64,000 nucleotides of DNA from Chromohalobacter moromii (lineage in GTDB: Bacteria; Pseudomonadota; Gammaproteobacteria; Pseudomonadales; Halomonadaceae), in NCBI RefSeq assembly GCF_023091865.1, contig NZ_JAHXDI010000001.1:992001-1056000 (forward strand), in the 5' to 3' direction. This document shows, in pieces, positions 7,574-14,956 of the stretch; the stretch's first letter is position 1, and each line of letters opens with the position of its first letter. The position numbers were made by a program, and so were the translations under genes. The notes beneath the pieces were generated by a model that made no database searches, had not been told where the DNA came from, and saw only the letters and a program-made list of their open reading frames with translations.

Positions 7574-9064
7574 TTATAATAGAGTTGAGCCACCAAGGGA
7601 TTGAAGGCGCTTGTTGTCCTTACTTACCCTGATAGGGCTGATTAAATTTCCCTTGGTAAGCTGGTTGTAACAATCGGAAAGGGTATCGATAACGTCATCG
7701 TGCGCACCGTTGTTCTTGTTACCATCGAAGGCTTCAAGCTCTCGATAGTTGTCTGAACTGAATACGCCTTTGACAATGAACACAGAACCTTCCTGAGCGG
7801 CAATCATGAAGTCCTGGGCTCGGTTCAGCTTGGATGCTCTGGTCTTACAAATAACGGCTCTGTTGCCTTGTGCTAGGAGGCGAGCTTTCTTGCTCTGTGC
7901 TACTTGTTTCCCTGAAGCCCCCGCATCCTGTGGGATACCTTGGTAAACGTCTCTACCATCCCTTCGAGCGGTATCGAGCATTAGCTTTTCAACGTGTGCG
8001 GCACGATCCCTCATGCTTTCCATATCGAGAATGTAAAAGCAACCTGATTCCTTGTCATAGCTACACTTGATACCACGAGTCCAGTCAGGGTCAGGGTAAC
8101 TCTCACTTGGAAGTGTGCCCGCAATATCCCAACAGCGCATTGTAGGAGCATCCAAAGGAACATCGGACAATGACACTTCCTTGAAATGATCGCGCCTTAG
8201 AAAGCCTTCTGAGCCTTGTGTGGCGAACCAATTACCTAGAAGTAGTCTTTCACGCTCAAGGCGTTTCATGTTCTCAAGCTTGAACACATAGTCAGGCTGG
8301 TGTTTGACCATATAAGGGTTGTCATAAATGTTCGCAGCGTAGAACACGAAGGAAAGGGCGTGTTTCTGTGCCTCAGTACCGTAAAGGGCTTTGATTTCTT
8401 CCTTAGTACTGTAAAACTCAAAGTTCCCGTTGATTTGGAGCATGTAGGTTGTCACACCATCCATATCAGGATCGGGTAAACCACTTTCCAATAGATACCC
8501 GCCTTTCTGAAGCCATTCACAAAGGAAGCTGTCACGGTCAGGGTTACACGTCATTCTTAGTTGGTGCTTCCTATCACTCTGAGAGCGTAGGCGAGAGGTG
8601 AGATACCACACGTCAGACTCGTCACACTGAGCGGCTTCATCAACCAACCATTCAGTAACCTGTGTCCCTTGCATATCGTCAGTGTTGTTATTCAGATAGT
8701 GGGCTTTCACAAAGGAACCTGAAGGAAAGCGCCAATTCATTTCAATAGAGTTGCTGGTAACACCATGGGGCTTGAACAGTTTGTTTCCTGTCTCCCATAG
8801 ACTGCCAGCGCCTTTAACCATTCGCTGTGACTTCCTCAAGATGCCCGCTACATAATCGGAATCGTACAAGGCAGCCTGAAGAATCCTCATTAATGAGAGC
8901 TGGGATTTGCCACTTCCGGCAGCGCCACCGAAAACGATAATGTCATTAGTTTCATCGTTCAGATAGAGTTCATGTTTCTTTGAAAGGGGTGCGATAACCG
9001 GGATTTCTGATAGGGATTCTTGATTATGGTAAAAGGTATAGTTTCTTGTGTTCTTTCTTGGCAT
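7574..9064 (-). CDS. terL: Phage terminase large subunit
   Basis: The product has 496 residues; the start is fixed by a near-perfect AAGGAGGAATA site before ATG 9064. The ATPase domain has Walker A GGAAGSGKS (46-54) and Walker B EWLVDEAAQ (Asp142/Glu143). The C-terminal RNase H-like nuclease has MRCWDIAGT (Asp313), FYILDMESM (Asp347) and GAHDDVIDT (Asp456/457). The enzyme translocates DNA into the procapsid through the portal and cuts the genome. Unusually it follows the major capsid gene, separated from it by a terminator, instead of heading the module beside a small subunit. No terS is recognisable, so DNA recognition may come from the helper or from one of the unassigned small genes. Confidence 0.95.
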   Translation of the reverse strand: MPRKNTRNYTFYHNQESLSEIPVIAPLSKKHELYLNDETNDIIVFGGAAGSGKSQLSLMRILQAALYDSDYVAGILRKSQRMVKGAGSLWETGNKLFKPHGVTSNSIEMNWRFPSGSFVKAHYLNNNTDDMQGTQVTEWLVDEAAQCDESDVWYLTSRLRSQSDRKHQLRMTCNPDRDSFLCEWLQKGGYLLESGLPDPDMDGVTTYMLQINGNFEFYSTKEEIKALYGTEAQKHALSFVFYAANIYDNPYMVKHQPDYVFKLENMKRLERERLLLGNWFATQGSEGFLRRDHFKEVSLSDVPLDAPTMRCWDIAGTLPSESYPDPDWTRGIKCSYDKESGCFYILDMESMRDRAAHVEKLMLDTARRDGRDVYQGIPQDAGASGKQVAQSKKARLLAQGNRAVICKTRASKLNRAQDFMIAAQEGSVFIVKGVFSSDNYRELEAFDGNKNNGAHDDVIDTLSDCYNQLTKGNLISPIRVSKDNKRLQSLGGSTLL

Positions 9065-9376
9065 TATTCCTCCTTGTATGTGTTCTTATGCGGCTTTCTA
9101 AGGGCTTTGAATAACTAATTGGTATGGATGCCTTGATATGGATATTCAAAAGCCTGAGAGAGCAACACAAACGGATATTAAAGGCATTAAAAAAGGGAGA
9201 AGGGCTTTAACCCAACTCCCCCTAGGCTGTAAGCCTTGACGGCTCACTATGTTTCGAGCAATAGTAAGTCCTATACAGACTTGGAATCCGTTTCCTTATC
9301 TGTACTTGATTGGTTCAACAAAGATTCAGGTAGGAGCTATACGCTCCGATGGGAAAACTTACTAAAGCTCTAACAA
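9065..9376. other. Intergenic region between capsid and terminase genes
   Basis: This 312-bp stretch holds the terminator at 9188-9220, a short GGAGC/GCTCC hairpin at 9333-9347, and the terL ribosome site. I could not identify a confident terL promoter among the AT-rich sequence at 9065-9187. Confidence 0.6.
9188..9220 (-). terminator. Intrinsic terminator between major capsid and terminase genes
   Basis: On the minus strand GGGAG (9220-9216) pairs with CTCCC (9199-9195), with an inner GGG/CCC pair, followed by TTTTTTA. It lies about 155 bp after the capsid stop and 125 bp before the terL start. It could reduce terminase expression relative to capsid or end the capsid transcript. Confidence 0.8.
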
Positions 9377-10387
9377 TTAAGCGGCTGTACCAATGGAGAG
9401 TTCCACTGTTGCGCCAAACTGTTCAGCAACGATCAGGCTGTTCTGTTCGCTGGAAACTTCAACATAACGATCGCGCGGATCGCGGAAGCTACGGGCGAAA
9501 CGACGAGCGCCACCATTACCAAGACCGCCAAGGGTGCTTTCAGGACCGAAGAAGGCGCGTCCCAGCTTGGTACGGGGAACCAGTACACCGGCTTCAGGTG
9601 TCAGTACATCGACGGTAGAACCATCGGCTTTCTGGAAGCTGTCATCATACTGGACCACTGACACGTTACCCATTTGGAACATGCTGTAGCCATTGGCGAC
9701 AGTACCAAGTTCAAGACGAAGCGGGTTATTACCGCTATTGTCGAACTGATAAGCCTGTTGAACATCGCTAGAGCCGACAATGTGGTCGAACATATCGACA
9801 CCAGCAAACAGGATATAACCACCGATACGGCCACCGTTGGTAAGGCCAGCCTTGGAAACTCGCTGTGCTGCGCGTAGGTCAGCGGTCAGGGAACCATCGT
9901 TAAGCGCCTGAGTAGGACGAGAGACGCCAAATTCAGTAGCCATATCGATAGTACCGTAGTGGTCTGTATCAACCTGTCCGGTCAGAGTCATAAGCGCCTG
10001 AAGATATTCTAGGTGAAGCTCATGATGTTCCACTTGGACTTCGAGTTCTTCAGCGACAGCCTGAGCAACGGTTTGTTCGCTCTGCTGGTCGAAGCCACGA
10101 ATACCAGCCAGACGCTCGCGGCCAATGGTGCGAGTAACGGGGTAGTGGGGTAGTGCCATCGTATGCACATCATACGGACGTTCACCAGTTACGTTCTTCT
10201 CGGCGACATTCCGAAGATGGTCTGAGAGGACGTGGAGGTTATTATCACGAACGTCAAAGCTAATCGCGTCACTACCTACCATCTGTTCACGATAGAGCCC
10301 GAGAGAGCCGAATAGGCCCGGCTGCGGTTTGATCTTGTTGATCGCCTCAGTCTGTGACTGGACTTCAGTGTTATTCAGAATACTCAT
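9377..10387 (-). CDS. Major capsid protein, lambda gpE-like (HK97 fold)
   Basis: The product has 336 residues, the usual size of the lambda gpE group, with ATG at 10387 behind GGGAGA. Supporting features: an N-terminal RTIGRERLAGIRGFDQQSEQTVAQAVAEEL segment, where gpE-type proteins place the conserved R..R....E....A.. helix, followed by a long helix with HHELHLEYLQALMTLTG. The gene directly follows a decoration-protein gene, as D and E do in lambda. Its role is to form the icosahedral shell. There is no separate N-terminal delta domain or neighbouring protease, consistent with gpE-type capsids that assemble on a scaffold without cleavage. Family assignment is by length, context and helix pattern. 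Confidence 0.8.
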   Translation of the reverse strand: MSILNNTEVQSQTEAINKIKPQPGLFGSLGLYREQMVGSDAISFDVRDNNLHVLSDHLRNVAEKNVTGERPYDVHTMALPHYPVTRTIGRERLAGIRGFDQQSEQTVAQAVAEELEVQVEHHELHLEYLQALMTLTGQVDTDHYGTIDMATEFGVSRPTQALNDGSLTADLRAAQRVSKAGLTNGGRIGGYILFAGVDMFDHIVGSSDVQQAYQFDNSGNNPLRLELGTVANGYSMFQMGNVSVVQYDDSFQKADGSTVDVLTPEAGVLVPRTKLGRAFFGPESTLGGLGNGGARRFARSFRDPRDRYVEVSSEQNSLIVAEQFGATVELSIGTAA

Positions 10388-10410
10388 TAATTATTCTCCC
10401 TGTGTCTGTT

Positions 10411-10749
10411 TTATTTGTTGATTACAACGATGCCTTTGGCTTCAAGCTTGCTGTTCACGTCAGCCACGGTAGCGTTGCCATAAATAAGTGCCTTGCCATT
10501 AACAGTGCTTGGATTGCCACGAGTCATTACACGGCAATGCTTGGTGCCTGCCGGCTTGTCTTCGGCAAGAATCCCTAGCACATTGGTAGTTGAACCATTT
10601 ACGGCACTACCAGCGGTAGCCATAACGGTTCCTGATTCGAGAGCGCCACTAGCAGTAATCTCGACTTCATCAAACGGGACTTCATAGTCTCCGTTAAGCT
10701 GGGCAAGCCAGCCTTCATTCTGTGTTACATTGGTTTCAATCTTAGCCAT
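10411..10749 (-). CDS. Head decoration protein, lambda gpD-like
   Basis: The product has 112 residues with ATG 10749 behind GGAG. The sequence has the gpD-like beta-rich pattern: a flexible N terminus, then a GTVMATAG..VNGSTTNVLGILAEDKPAGTK core, a basic CRVMTRGN strand and GKALIYGNATV. In lambda-like heads such trimers clamp the expanded shell at three-fold sites and allow packaging of full-length DNA. It lies 23 bp upstream of the major capsid gene and only 3 bp after the preceding ORF. Confidence 0.75.
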   Translation of the reverse strand: MAKIETNVTQNEGWLAQLNGDYEVPFDEVEITASGALESGTVMATAGSAVNGSTTNVLGILAEDKPAGTKHCRVMTRGNPSTVNGKALIYGNATVADVNSKLEAKGIVVINK

Positions 10750-10752
10750 TGA

Positions 10753-11136
10753 TCATTCTCCATACTTTTGTTCAAGGATTTGGTAGACGTAATCTGTTTC
10801 GTCTGTTTCTTCTTCCTGCTCTGGTAGGTCTTCAACGTTATCGGGGTCTGAGTCCTGTTCGAATGATTCAGGGTTGTCCAACACGTTATTCAATTCCGTT
10901 TCTTTGGCTTCGATAAGCTCATAGAAGGTTTCAGCGTGTTCCGATTCGTTGAGTGCCATGAAGGCGGGAAGAAGTTCTTCGACAAGTCTGTCTTCGTACA
11001 GGAAGGATTTAATACGTTGCCTTGTCTCTTCTTCGATTTGAGCAAGGTCTTTTTCATCTTCGGTATCTTGCTCTTCCTGCTCTGGTTGTTTCCGTTTAGG
11101 CTTTCGGTATTCCTGTAGTCGCTTCAGGATGCTCAT
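10753..11136 (-). CDS. Highly acidic coiled protein, candidate internal scaffold
   Basis: The product has 127 residues. The first 17 are basic (KRLQEYRKPKRK), the rest is strongly acidic and predicted helical, with long E/D/Q runs. It sits between the adaptor and decoration genes, the place where small head modules keep a scaffold. No scaffold or protease is otherwise present. Its translation start region (17 bp, 11132-11148) is identical to that of the major capsid gene (10383-10399), suggesting matched translation. Function is inferred from charge, size and position only; I do not recognise a family. Confidence 0.6.
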   Translation of the reverse strand: MSILKRLQEYRKPKRKQPEQEEQDTEDEKDLAQIEEETRQRIKSFLYEDRLVEELLPAFMALNESEHAETFYELIEAKETELNNVLDNPESFEQDSDPDNVEDLPEQEEETDETDYVYQILEQKYGE

Positions 11137-11139
11137 TAA

Positions 11140-11499
11140 TTATTCTCCAAAGATGGCTTCAAAGTCGCTCCAATCCTTTCTGTCTGTGTTTAGGAGGATC
11201 GGAACAGGTGTCTTTTTGACCCGGTTACGCTTGAGGATGAGAGCGTCGAGACGCTTTTCTAGGGTGTCTATATTGGCTCTGTTCTCACTTGCGTCACCGA
11301 TACGCCACCTTTCAGGGGTTAACGACAACTGGTTAATGATCGTCTCAAGGGCTGCTATTGCAGCCTCATACACGTCCCCTTCGTTGTCCTGAAGGAACCA
11401 GTCATAGATATTATCTGGAAGATACTGGTCGAGTTCTTCAGTAGCCGTATCACCAGTTAGGAGGCGTGTTCTTCCAATGTCTGTGTTTGGATCAATCAT
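11140..11499 (-). CDS. Putative head-tail connector / adaptor protein
   Basis: The product has 119 residues with ATG 11499 behind GGAGG, overlapping the portal stop by 4 bases (ATGA), so translation is likely coupled to portal. The pattern RTRLLTGDT..EELDQYLPDNIYDWFL...VYEAAIAALETIINQL..ERWRIGDAS..RANIDTLEKRLDAL follows gp6/gp15-type connector proteins: an R-x-x-x-G-D start, a D-x-x-I helix, an AA-rich helix and a late amphipathic helix. Those proteins form a 12-mer ring under the portal. Identification is by pattern and by adjacency to the portal gene. Confidence 0.6.
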   Translation of the reverse strand: MIDPNTDIGRTRLLTGDTATEELDQYLPDNIYDWFLQDNEGDVYEAAIAALETIINQLSLTPERWRIGDASENRANIDTLEKRLDALILKRNRVKKTPVPILLNTDRKDWSDFEAIFGE

Positions 11500-12767
11500 C
11501 GAATATCCTCCAATCGTGGCTGGTCATTGGCTGAAGTAGGAGCGCCGCCTTTCTCCCTGAAGAAGTCTTCAAGCTTCTCACCGGGGTTTACACCGCCAGC
11601 CGTTAGCAGACGTTGCCAACCTGAAGTGAACGTATCCCAATCAACATCTTCGATTTCTTCAAACTCAATATCAGGTATGTTACGGCTGGTGATTCCGTTC
11701 AATTCGAAAGCGGTTCGAATAGCTTTCTTGAACACACCAGCGATTGAATCTTGAATAGACTTGGCGAATAGCGTTAGCAAGTAGGTCTTTGACTCTGAAA
11801 GGGCGAAACTCCCCGATCCGCCGCCTTCCTGTCCGAGACTCAATAGCATTGATTGGAGAGAGAGCATAATTTCACGGTTACAACGTTCAATGGAGTCATT
11901 TACGCGATAGTCGTTACTAGTATCACCACCAATGGTGTCTACCTGGAACTGCTGCTGGCCGCCTTCGTACACGTCTGAGGGCACGACAACATAGCTTGAT
12001 TTCCCGGCGTGCATCATCTCGGCTTGTTGCAATAGCGAATCAACGTAAACAGCTTCATCGCTGGCTGGCTCTGTCAGGTACTTGGTAATGTACTCTGACG
12101 GGAGAGAAACACTCAGGACGCCAGACAGGTTCTTAGCGGTTCCGATTAGGCTGTACTCCCGGTACACATTCTTCTCTTTCCAAGCCGTGTAGCAGCCTTT
12201 CAATAGACTCTGACCAAGTGGGGAATCCTGAGAAGGCTGAACGCTGAATAGAAGCAGCTTGGAGCCGTCAATCTCTTTCTGTTGTTCCTCGACACGCTCG
12301 ATAAGGCCATCATTCTCGGCTGGATCGAGAATAACCTTTTCAAGCTCACCACGATTGAACTGAAAGCGGTTCACTGTGCTCAGGTGAATAGGGCTGAATC
12401 CTTTGAAGACTTGATAACCGTCTACACGCTCAAAGACCATTTCCTGAAGGCTTGAACCGTATTCGAGACAGCTAAGCACATGGTACATGAAACGCTTTAT
12501 GTCATATGGAGAAAGGTTATCGAGCGAAGTATTGAGAGCGTCGATTACTGCCTTCTCTCGTGTAGTGCTTTTGGGGTGATACTTAATTTTGAATTTCTTG
12601 GCTAGGACTGACTTGATAAAAAGCATTGAACCTGAAATAACAGGGTCGAATCCCATGTCGTGGAACGTGCGGAAAGCATTATCGATGCTCAAGTCTTTCT
12701 TTGTCTCACGGAGAATCGTGTTTTCTACGTGAATTGGGGTTGTCTCTTGTGTGGTGAATTTCACCAT
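11496..12767 (-). CDS. Phage portal protein
   Basis: The product has 423 residues with ATG 12767 (cattgg-type alternatives absent), after GGGAG. It resembles the gp29/DUF935-like portal group: an N-terminal wing with SIDNAFRTFHDMGFDPVISGSMLFIKSVLAKKFKIKY, then YDIKRFMYHVLSCLEYGSSLQEMVFER, a typical portal segment, and a crown-side QSMLLSLGQEGGGSGSFALSESKTYLLTLF motif near 305-335. The dodecameric portal is the DNA entry channel and terminase dock. It is the largest gene of the head module and nearly its first. Portal proteins of this type usually start a head operon after terL; here terL is last. Confidence 0.85.
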   Translation of the reverse strand: MVKFTTQETTPIHVENTILRETKKDLSIDNAFRTFHDMGFDPVISGSMLFIKSVLAKKFKIKYHPKSTTREKAVIDALNTSLDNLSPYDIKRFMYHVLSCLEYGSSLQEMVFERVDGYQVFKGFSPIHLSTVNRFQFNRGELEKVILDPAENDGLIERVEEQQKEIDGSKLLLFSVQPSQDSPLGQSLLKGCYTAWKEKNVYREYSLIGTAKNLSGVLSVSLPSEYITKYLTEPASDEAVYVDSLLQQAEMMHAGKSSYVVVPSDVYEGGQQQFQVDTIGGDTSNDYRVNDSIERCNREIMLSLQSMLLSLGQEGGGSGSFALSESKTYLLTLFAKSIQDSIAGVFKKAIRTAFELNGITSRNIPDIEFEEIEDVDWDTFTSGWQRLLTAGGVNPGEKLEDFFREKGGAPTSANDQPRLEDIR

Positions 12768-12771
12768 GATG

Positions 12772-13020
12772 TTAGGCTCCCTGTTTTGTTAGATCGTTGT
12801 CGAGCTTCCCTCGCCATCGTTTGAAATCCATGTGCCACCCGCCGCCATGGTGCTTGTACTTTTGAGAATGCTGGTACAGGTAATAAAGATCGTCGGGGTG
12901 ATGGTCGAGCATGTAACGTAGGTATTCACGAAGCTCAGGGCTTGGTGTCTCTGTCAGCATTCTGTTGCTGAAAACGTGTGCTGGTATATCGTCTAATTTC
13001 TGGTAGGGCTTTTTAGCCAT
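12772..13020 (-). CDS. Small hypothetical protein at head of capsid operon
   Basis: The product has 82 residues. ATG at 13020 is chosen because GGGAG lies 8-9 bases upstream; a longer GTG reading from 13050 has no ribosome site. The protein is rich in Tyr, His and Lys (RYMLDHHPDDLYYLYQHSQKYKHHGGG). It ends 4 bp before the portal gene. Its place as first gene of the operon is where a small terminase subunit is often found, but I see no helix-turn-helix, so no function is assigned. Confidence 0.6.
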   Translation of the reverse strand: MAKKPYQKLDDIPAHVFSNRMLTETPSPELREYLRYMLDHHPDDLYYLYQHSQKYKHHGGGWHMDFKRWRGKLDNDLTKQGA

Positions 13021-13065
13021 TTTCAAGACTCCCTTGCTGGTAAACCCCACAACAAGGGGTGAGGA

Positions 13066-13095
13066 ATAATAAAAAGAAGGCGGGGGCTACCCGCC
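13066..13095 (-). terminator. Intrinsic terminator ahead of the capsid operon
   Basis: On the minus strand GGCGGG pairs with CCCGCC (stem 13079-13084 with 13090-13095) and is followed by TTCTTTTTATTATT. It lies 45-75 bp upstream of the first head gene and downstream of the hairpin array, so transcripts entering from the Rep-like gene would stop here unless antiterminated. Confidence 0.75.
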
Positions 13096-13163
13096 CTGTA
13101 TCTAAGGACGCTAGAAGGAGAGCGACTTTTCGGAGGGATGAAAAGAAGTGATAAATATAAATT

Positions 13164-13480
13164 AGCATTGAAGGAAAATGCTGTAGAACCGCAACTTTCC
13201 ACTAAGTATCATCGTAAGGCACGATGAACCACGAAATAGGTAGAGCGACTTACAAGGAGGTGCCGACAATGAAATGCCCCCATAACATTGCCAGTTTAGT
13301 TGTAAGCCGCTCTAGGGAAGTCATGCAAGGTTAAGACAAGCATGACTAGAGGCCAGCGAAAACACGGCTCACAACACCGTGTACAAACTGAAGACAATAT
13401 TCGCTGGGCTTGGGTAGGGAGACTAAAGCAACTCCCTAGGAGGGGCTGGCAGCCAATATTGACACGAAAAACCGCCAGCT
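13164..13480 (-). ncRNA. Candidate structured RNA: run of consecutive hairpins upstream of the head operon
   Basis: Successive inverted repeats fill this non-coding stretch: 13164-13169/13177-13182; 13210-13215/13221-13226; 13241-13255/13300-13314 (15-base arms with one mismatch, inner CAATG/CATTG at 13267-13271/13286-13290); 13319-13326/13340-13347 (8 bp); 13353-13360/13400-13407 with nested 13362-13367/13377-13382; 13415-13421/13432-13438 (7 bp); 13445-13450/13474-13479. They do not overlap and leave short linkers, as in a folded RNA. Stems work on either strand; the minus strand is assumed because the head operon and its leading terminator (13066-13095) follow. The possible roles are an antitermination or leader RNA, a packaging signal, or a small RNA. 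No known family is recognised. Confidence 0.55.
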
Positions 13481-13503
13481 AACATCTGAACGGAGGCAAC
13501 CAT

Positions 13504-13974
13504 TCAGGTGAAATCAAGTAACTCTTGATATTGCGTAGTGCAATAGAAATCTTTCTTTGAAGTCTCGGACAGGCCACGGATGAGATACCATTTGTGGATG
13601 GCTTGTTCTCTCGTGAGTCTGTCACTCTGTTTCCAGCCGTATGCTGGATTTACCACGATCCTAATATAACCACGAGGAACTTCATCGTTACCCCATGATG
13701 TTTCATACTCTATCAAGTGATCTATGTTCCGTAGGGTGCGATTAATATTGTTGATTTTGCAGCCGAATAGTTCACACAATCCCTTGCGAGTCATTAGAAT
13801 GACGTTCTCATAATCAATTTGATCGACTAGTAAGGAGATCTTCTTATATTCTCCCTTGGTGAACTTTGCGGTGTTACGTTTGTTCATGAAGCTATAGAAC
13901 TTTGAAGCACTGTGAATCTTCAAGCAATCGTTAATAATCTGAGGGGAGTTATCCCCGGTAGACTGACTTTTCAT
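13504..13974 (-). CDS. Small winged-helix Rep-like protein (RepL-like), putative replication initiator
   Basis: The product has 156 residues. ATG 13974 is chosen over an upstream in-frame ATG because GGGGAGG lies 5 bases before it. The core KGEYKKISLLVDQID..NVILMTRKGLCELFGCKINNINRTLRNIDHLIEY looks like a winged helix-turn-helix: a helix, then the LCELFGCKINNINRTLR recognition unit, then a wing, followed by RGYIRIVVNPAYGWK. This order (helix, HTH, R/K-G-x-hydrophobic-x-hydrophobic-NP) is seen in RepL-type plasmid initiators and phage Rep proteins. It is expressed leftward from a consensus promoter at 14104-14132, towards the hairpin array and head genes. It could alternatively be a late-gene regulator. 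Confidence 0.55.
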   Translation of the reverse strand: MKSQSTGDNSPQIINDCLKIHSASKFYSFMNKRNTAKFTKGEYKKISLLVDQIDYENVILMTRKGLCELFGCKINNINRTLRNIDHLIEYETSWGNDEVPRGYIRIVVNPAYGWKQSDRLTREQAIHKWYLIRGLSETSKKDFYCTTQYQELLDFT

Positions 13975-14103
13975 TGGGCCTCCCCTGTGTTGGTGTGAAA
14001 TAAACGAGCAAAAGCGGCCATCCCAAATCAATGAGATGGCTGGAAATAAGCTAGAAGGAGATATAGAGGAAGGTGTTTTTTGCTTTCCTCCATCTTATAA
14101 GTA

Positions 14104-14132
14104 TGGTAACAGAACTTTGCCTAAATGTCAAT
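14104..14132 (-). promoter_or_regulatory. Leftward sigma-70 promoter for the Rep-like gene
   Basis: On the minus strand TTGACA (14132-14127) is a perfect -35, followed after 17 bp by TACCAT (14109-14104). It lies about 130 bp before the start at 13974. Confidence 0.6.
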
Positions 14133-14158
14133 ACAAATGAGGATGTTTATCATTTGTA
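14132..14158. promoter_or_regulatory. Perfect 9-bp inverted repeat, operator candidate
   Basis: TACAAATGA at 14132-14140 and its complement TCATTTGTA at 14150-14158 are separated by 9 bp. The repeat abuts the -35 box of the leftward promoter, a position suited to an activator or repressor. Confidence 0.6.
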
Positions 14159-14302
14159 AATATATAACAATACGGTCACTGCGGGGCCTGTGAGTGGTTG
14201 TGAGTAGAGTTAAAACGATGCAGTCGGGAAGTTTGTAAAATTCATCTACGGCGCTTGTGTAGGCCGTGTGGAGTTAATAGGGGAGGGTGTTCTCAACGAG
14301 TT

Positions 14303-14318
14303 GCAGGGCTTCGACAGG
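14303..14318. repeat. Partial copy of the 38-bp repeat
   Basis: GCAGGGCTTCGACAGG is identical to the right half of the repeat at 14452-14467. Confidence 0.7.
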
Positions 14319-14430
14319 TATGGCATACGGCTGGCAGTGCTTGAAGGTGTTTGAAACATTATTGAAGGGAAGGCACGGGTAAGAGTGCATCGTACATCGT
14401 GCCACTCGAAAGGGAGCTAGAAACTAGAAA

Positions 14431-14468
14431 CTTGTCGAGATTGCCGCAACGGCAGGGCTTCGACAGGG
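14431..14468. repeat. 38-bp nested inverted repeat, copy 1
   Basis: Outer arms TTGTCGA and TCGACAG enclose an inner hairpin TGCCG-CAA-CGGCA. The copy at 14677-14714 keeps the same length, the outer arms and the inner TGCC/GGCA, while the linkers vary, so both hairpins are conserved rather than the sequence alone. Confidence 0.7.
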
Positions 14469-14478
14469 TGTAACCTCA

Positions 14479-14515
14479 ATTGTCGATTGACAATCACTCT
14501 CATCTGTGCTACATT
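14479..14515 (+). promoter_or_regulatory. Rightward sigma-70 promoter overlapped by a palindromic operator
   Basis: TTGACA at 14487-14492 and TACATT at 14510-14515 are 17 bp apart. A 6-bp palindrome, ATTGTC (14479-14484) with GACAAT (14489-14494), covers the -35 box, so a bound repressor would block it. Transcription runs toward the gene at 14957. Confidence 0.65.
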
Positions 14516-14676
14516 GAAGATGTAAAGTTGAGATTTAACCACAAACCGGATTGACCACTACGGTCATTGCCGGCTTCTCTTGTGTCTGCTCGACTTGCAT
14601 CAGGCTTAGCTTATTAAACACTGTCACTTCAGCTTTTGACTGGTGGGTATAAGTTGTGCCTGAAATCTCACTGAGT

Positions 14677-14714
14677 CTTGTCGAATACTGCCGCAAGGCA
14701 AATGCTCGACAGGG
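14677..14714. repeat. 38-bp nested inverted repeat, copy 2
   Basis: Same architecture as 14431-14468: CTTGTCGA and CTCGACAGGG arms around TGCCGCAAGGCA. The two copies are 246 bp apart, flanking the rightward promoter. Confidence 0.7.
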
Positions 14715-14956
14715 ATATTTAATACGTATCGCGTGAGCACAACGGTACGGAGTGAAACGACTGTGTTCTTCATGTGCCATCTACCGATACATATTCAATA
14801 ACACTGAAGATTTTCTTGAAGGGTATTTGAGTCGTGAGGGGTCTTACCTCACTCATTTCTTTTCTTCGATAAATCTTCAATACCATGGCAAATTTGCAAC
14901 ACGGTTATTCCAACTGTGGGAGACGCTATGCCTAAAATATAAGAAGGAGCTAATTA

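Larger units (their letters stand above)
13975..14956. other. Control/origin region of the element
   Basis: About 980 bp without a supportable gene between the leftward Rep-like gene and the rightward 254-aa gene. It contains a promoter in each direction, two palindromic operator candidates, a pair of 38-bp nested-hairpin repeats and a third partial copy. TGTCGA/TCGACA occurs six times between 14300 and 14715. Divergent transcription with iteron-like repeats is the usual layout of a phage or plasmid immunity/replication region. Confidence 0.6.

Noticed and set aside
13164-13480. Possible CRISPR array
   Set aside because: Stems differ in sequence and there are no repeated units or regular spacers; it is a series of unlike hairpins.
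14535-14780. Leftward 81-codon ORF in the control region
   Set aside because: No ribosome site, overlaps the 38-bp repeat and would run against the rightward promoter; no recognisable protein character.
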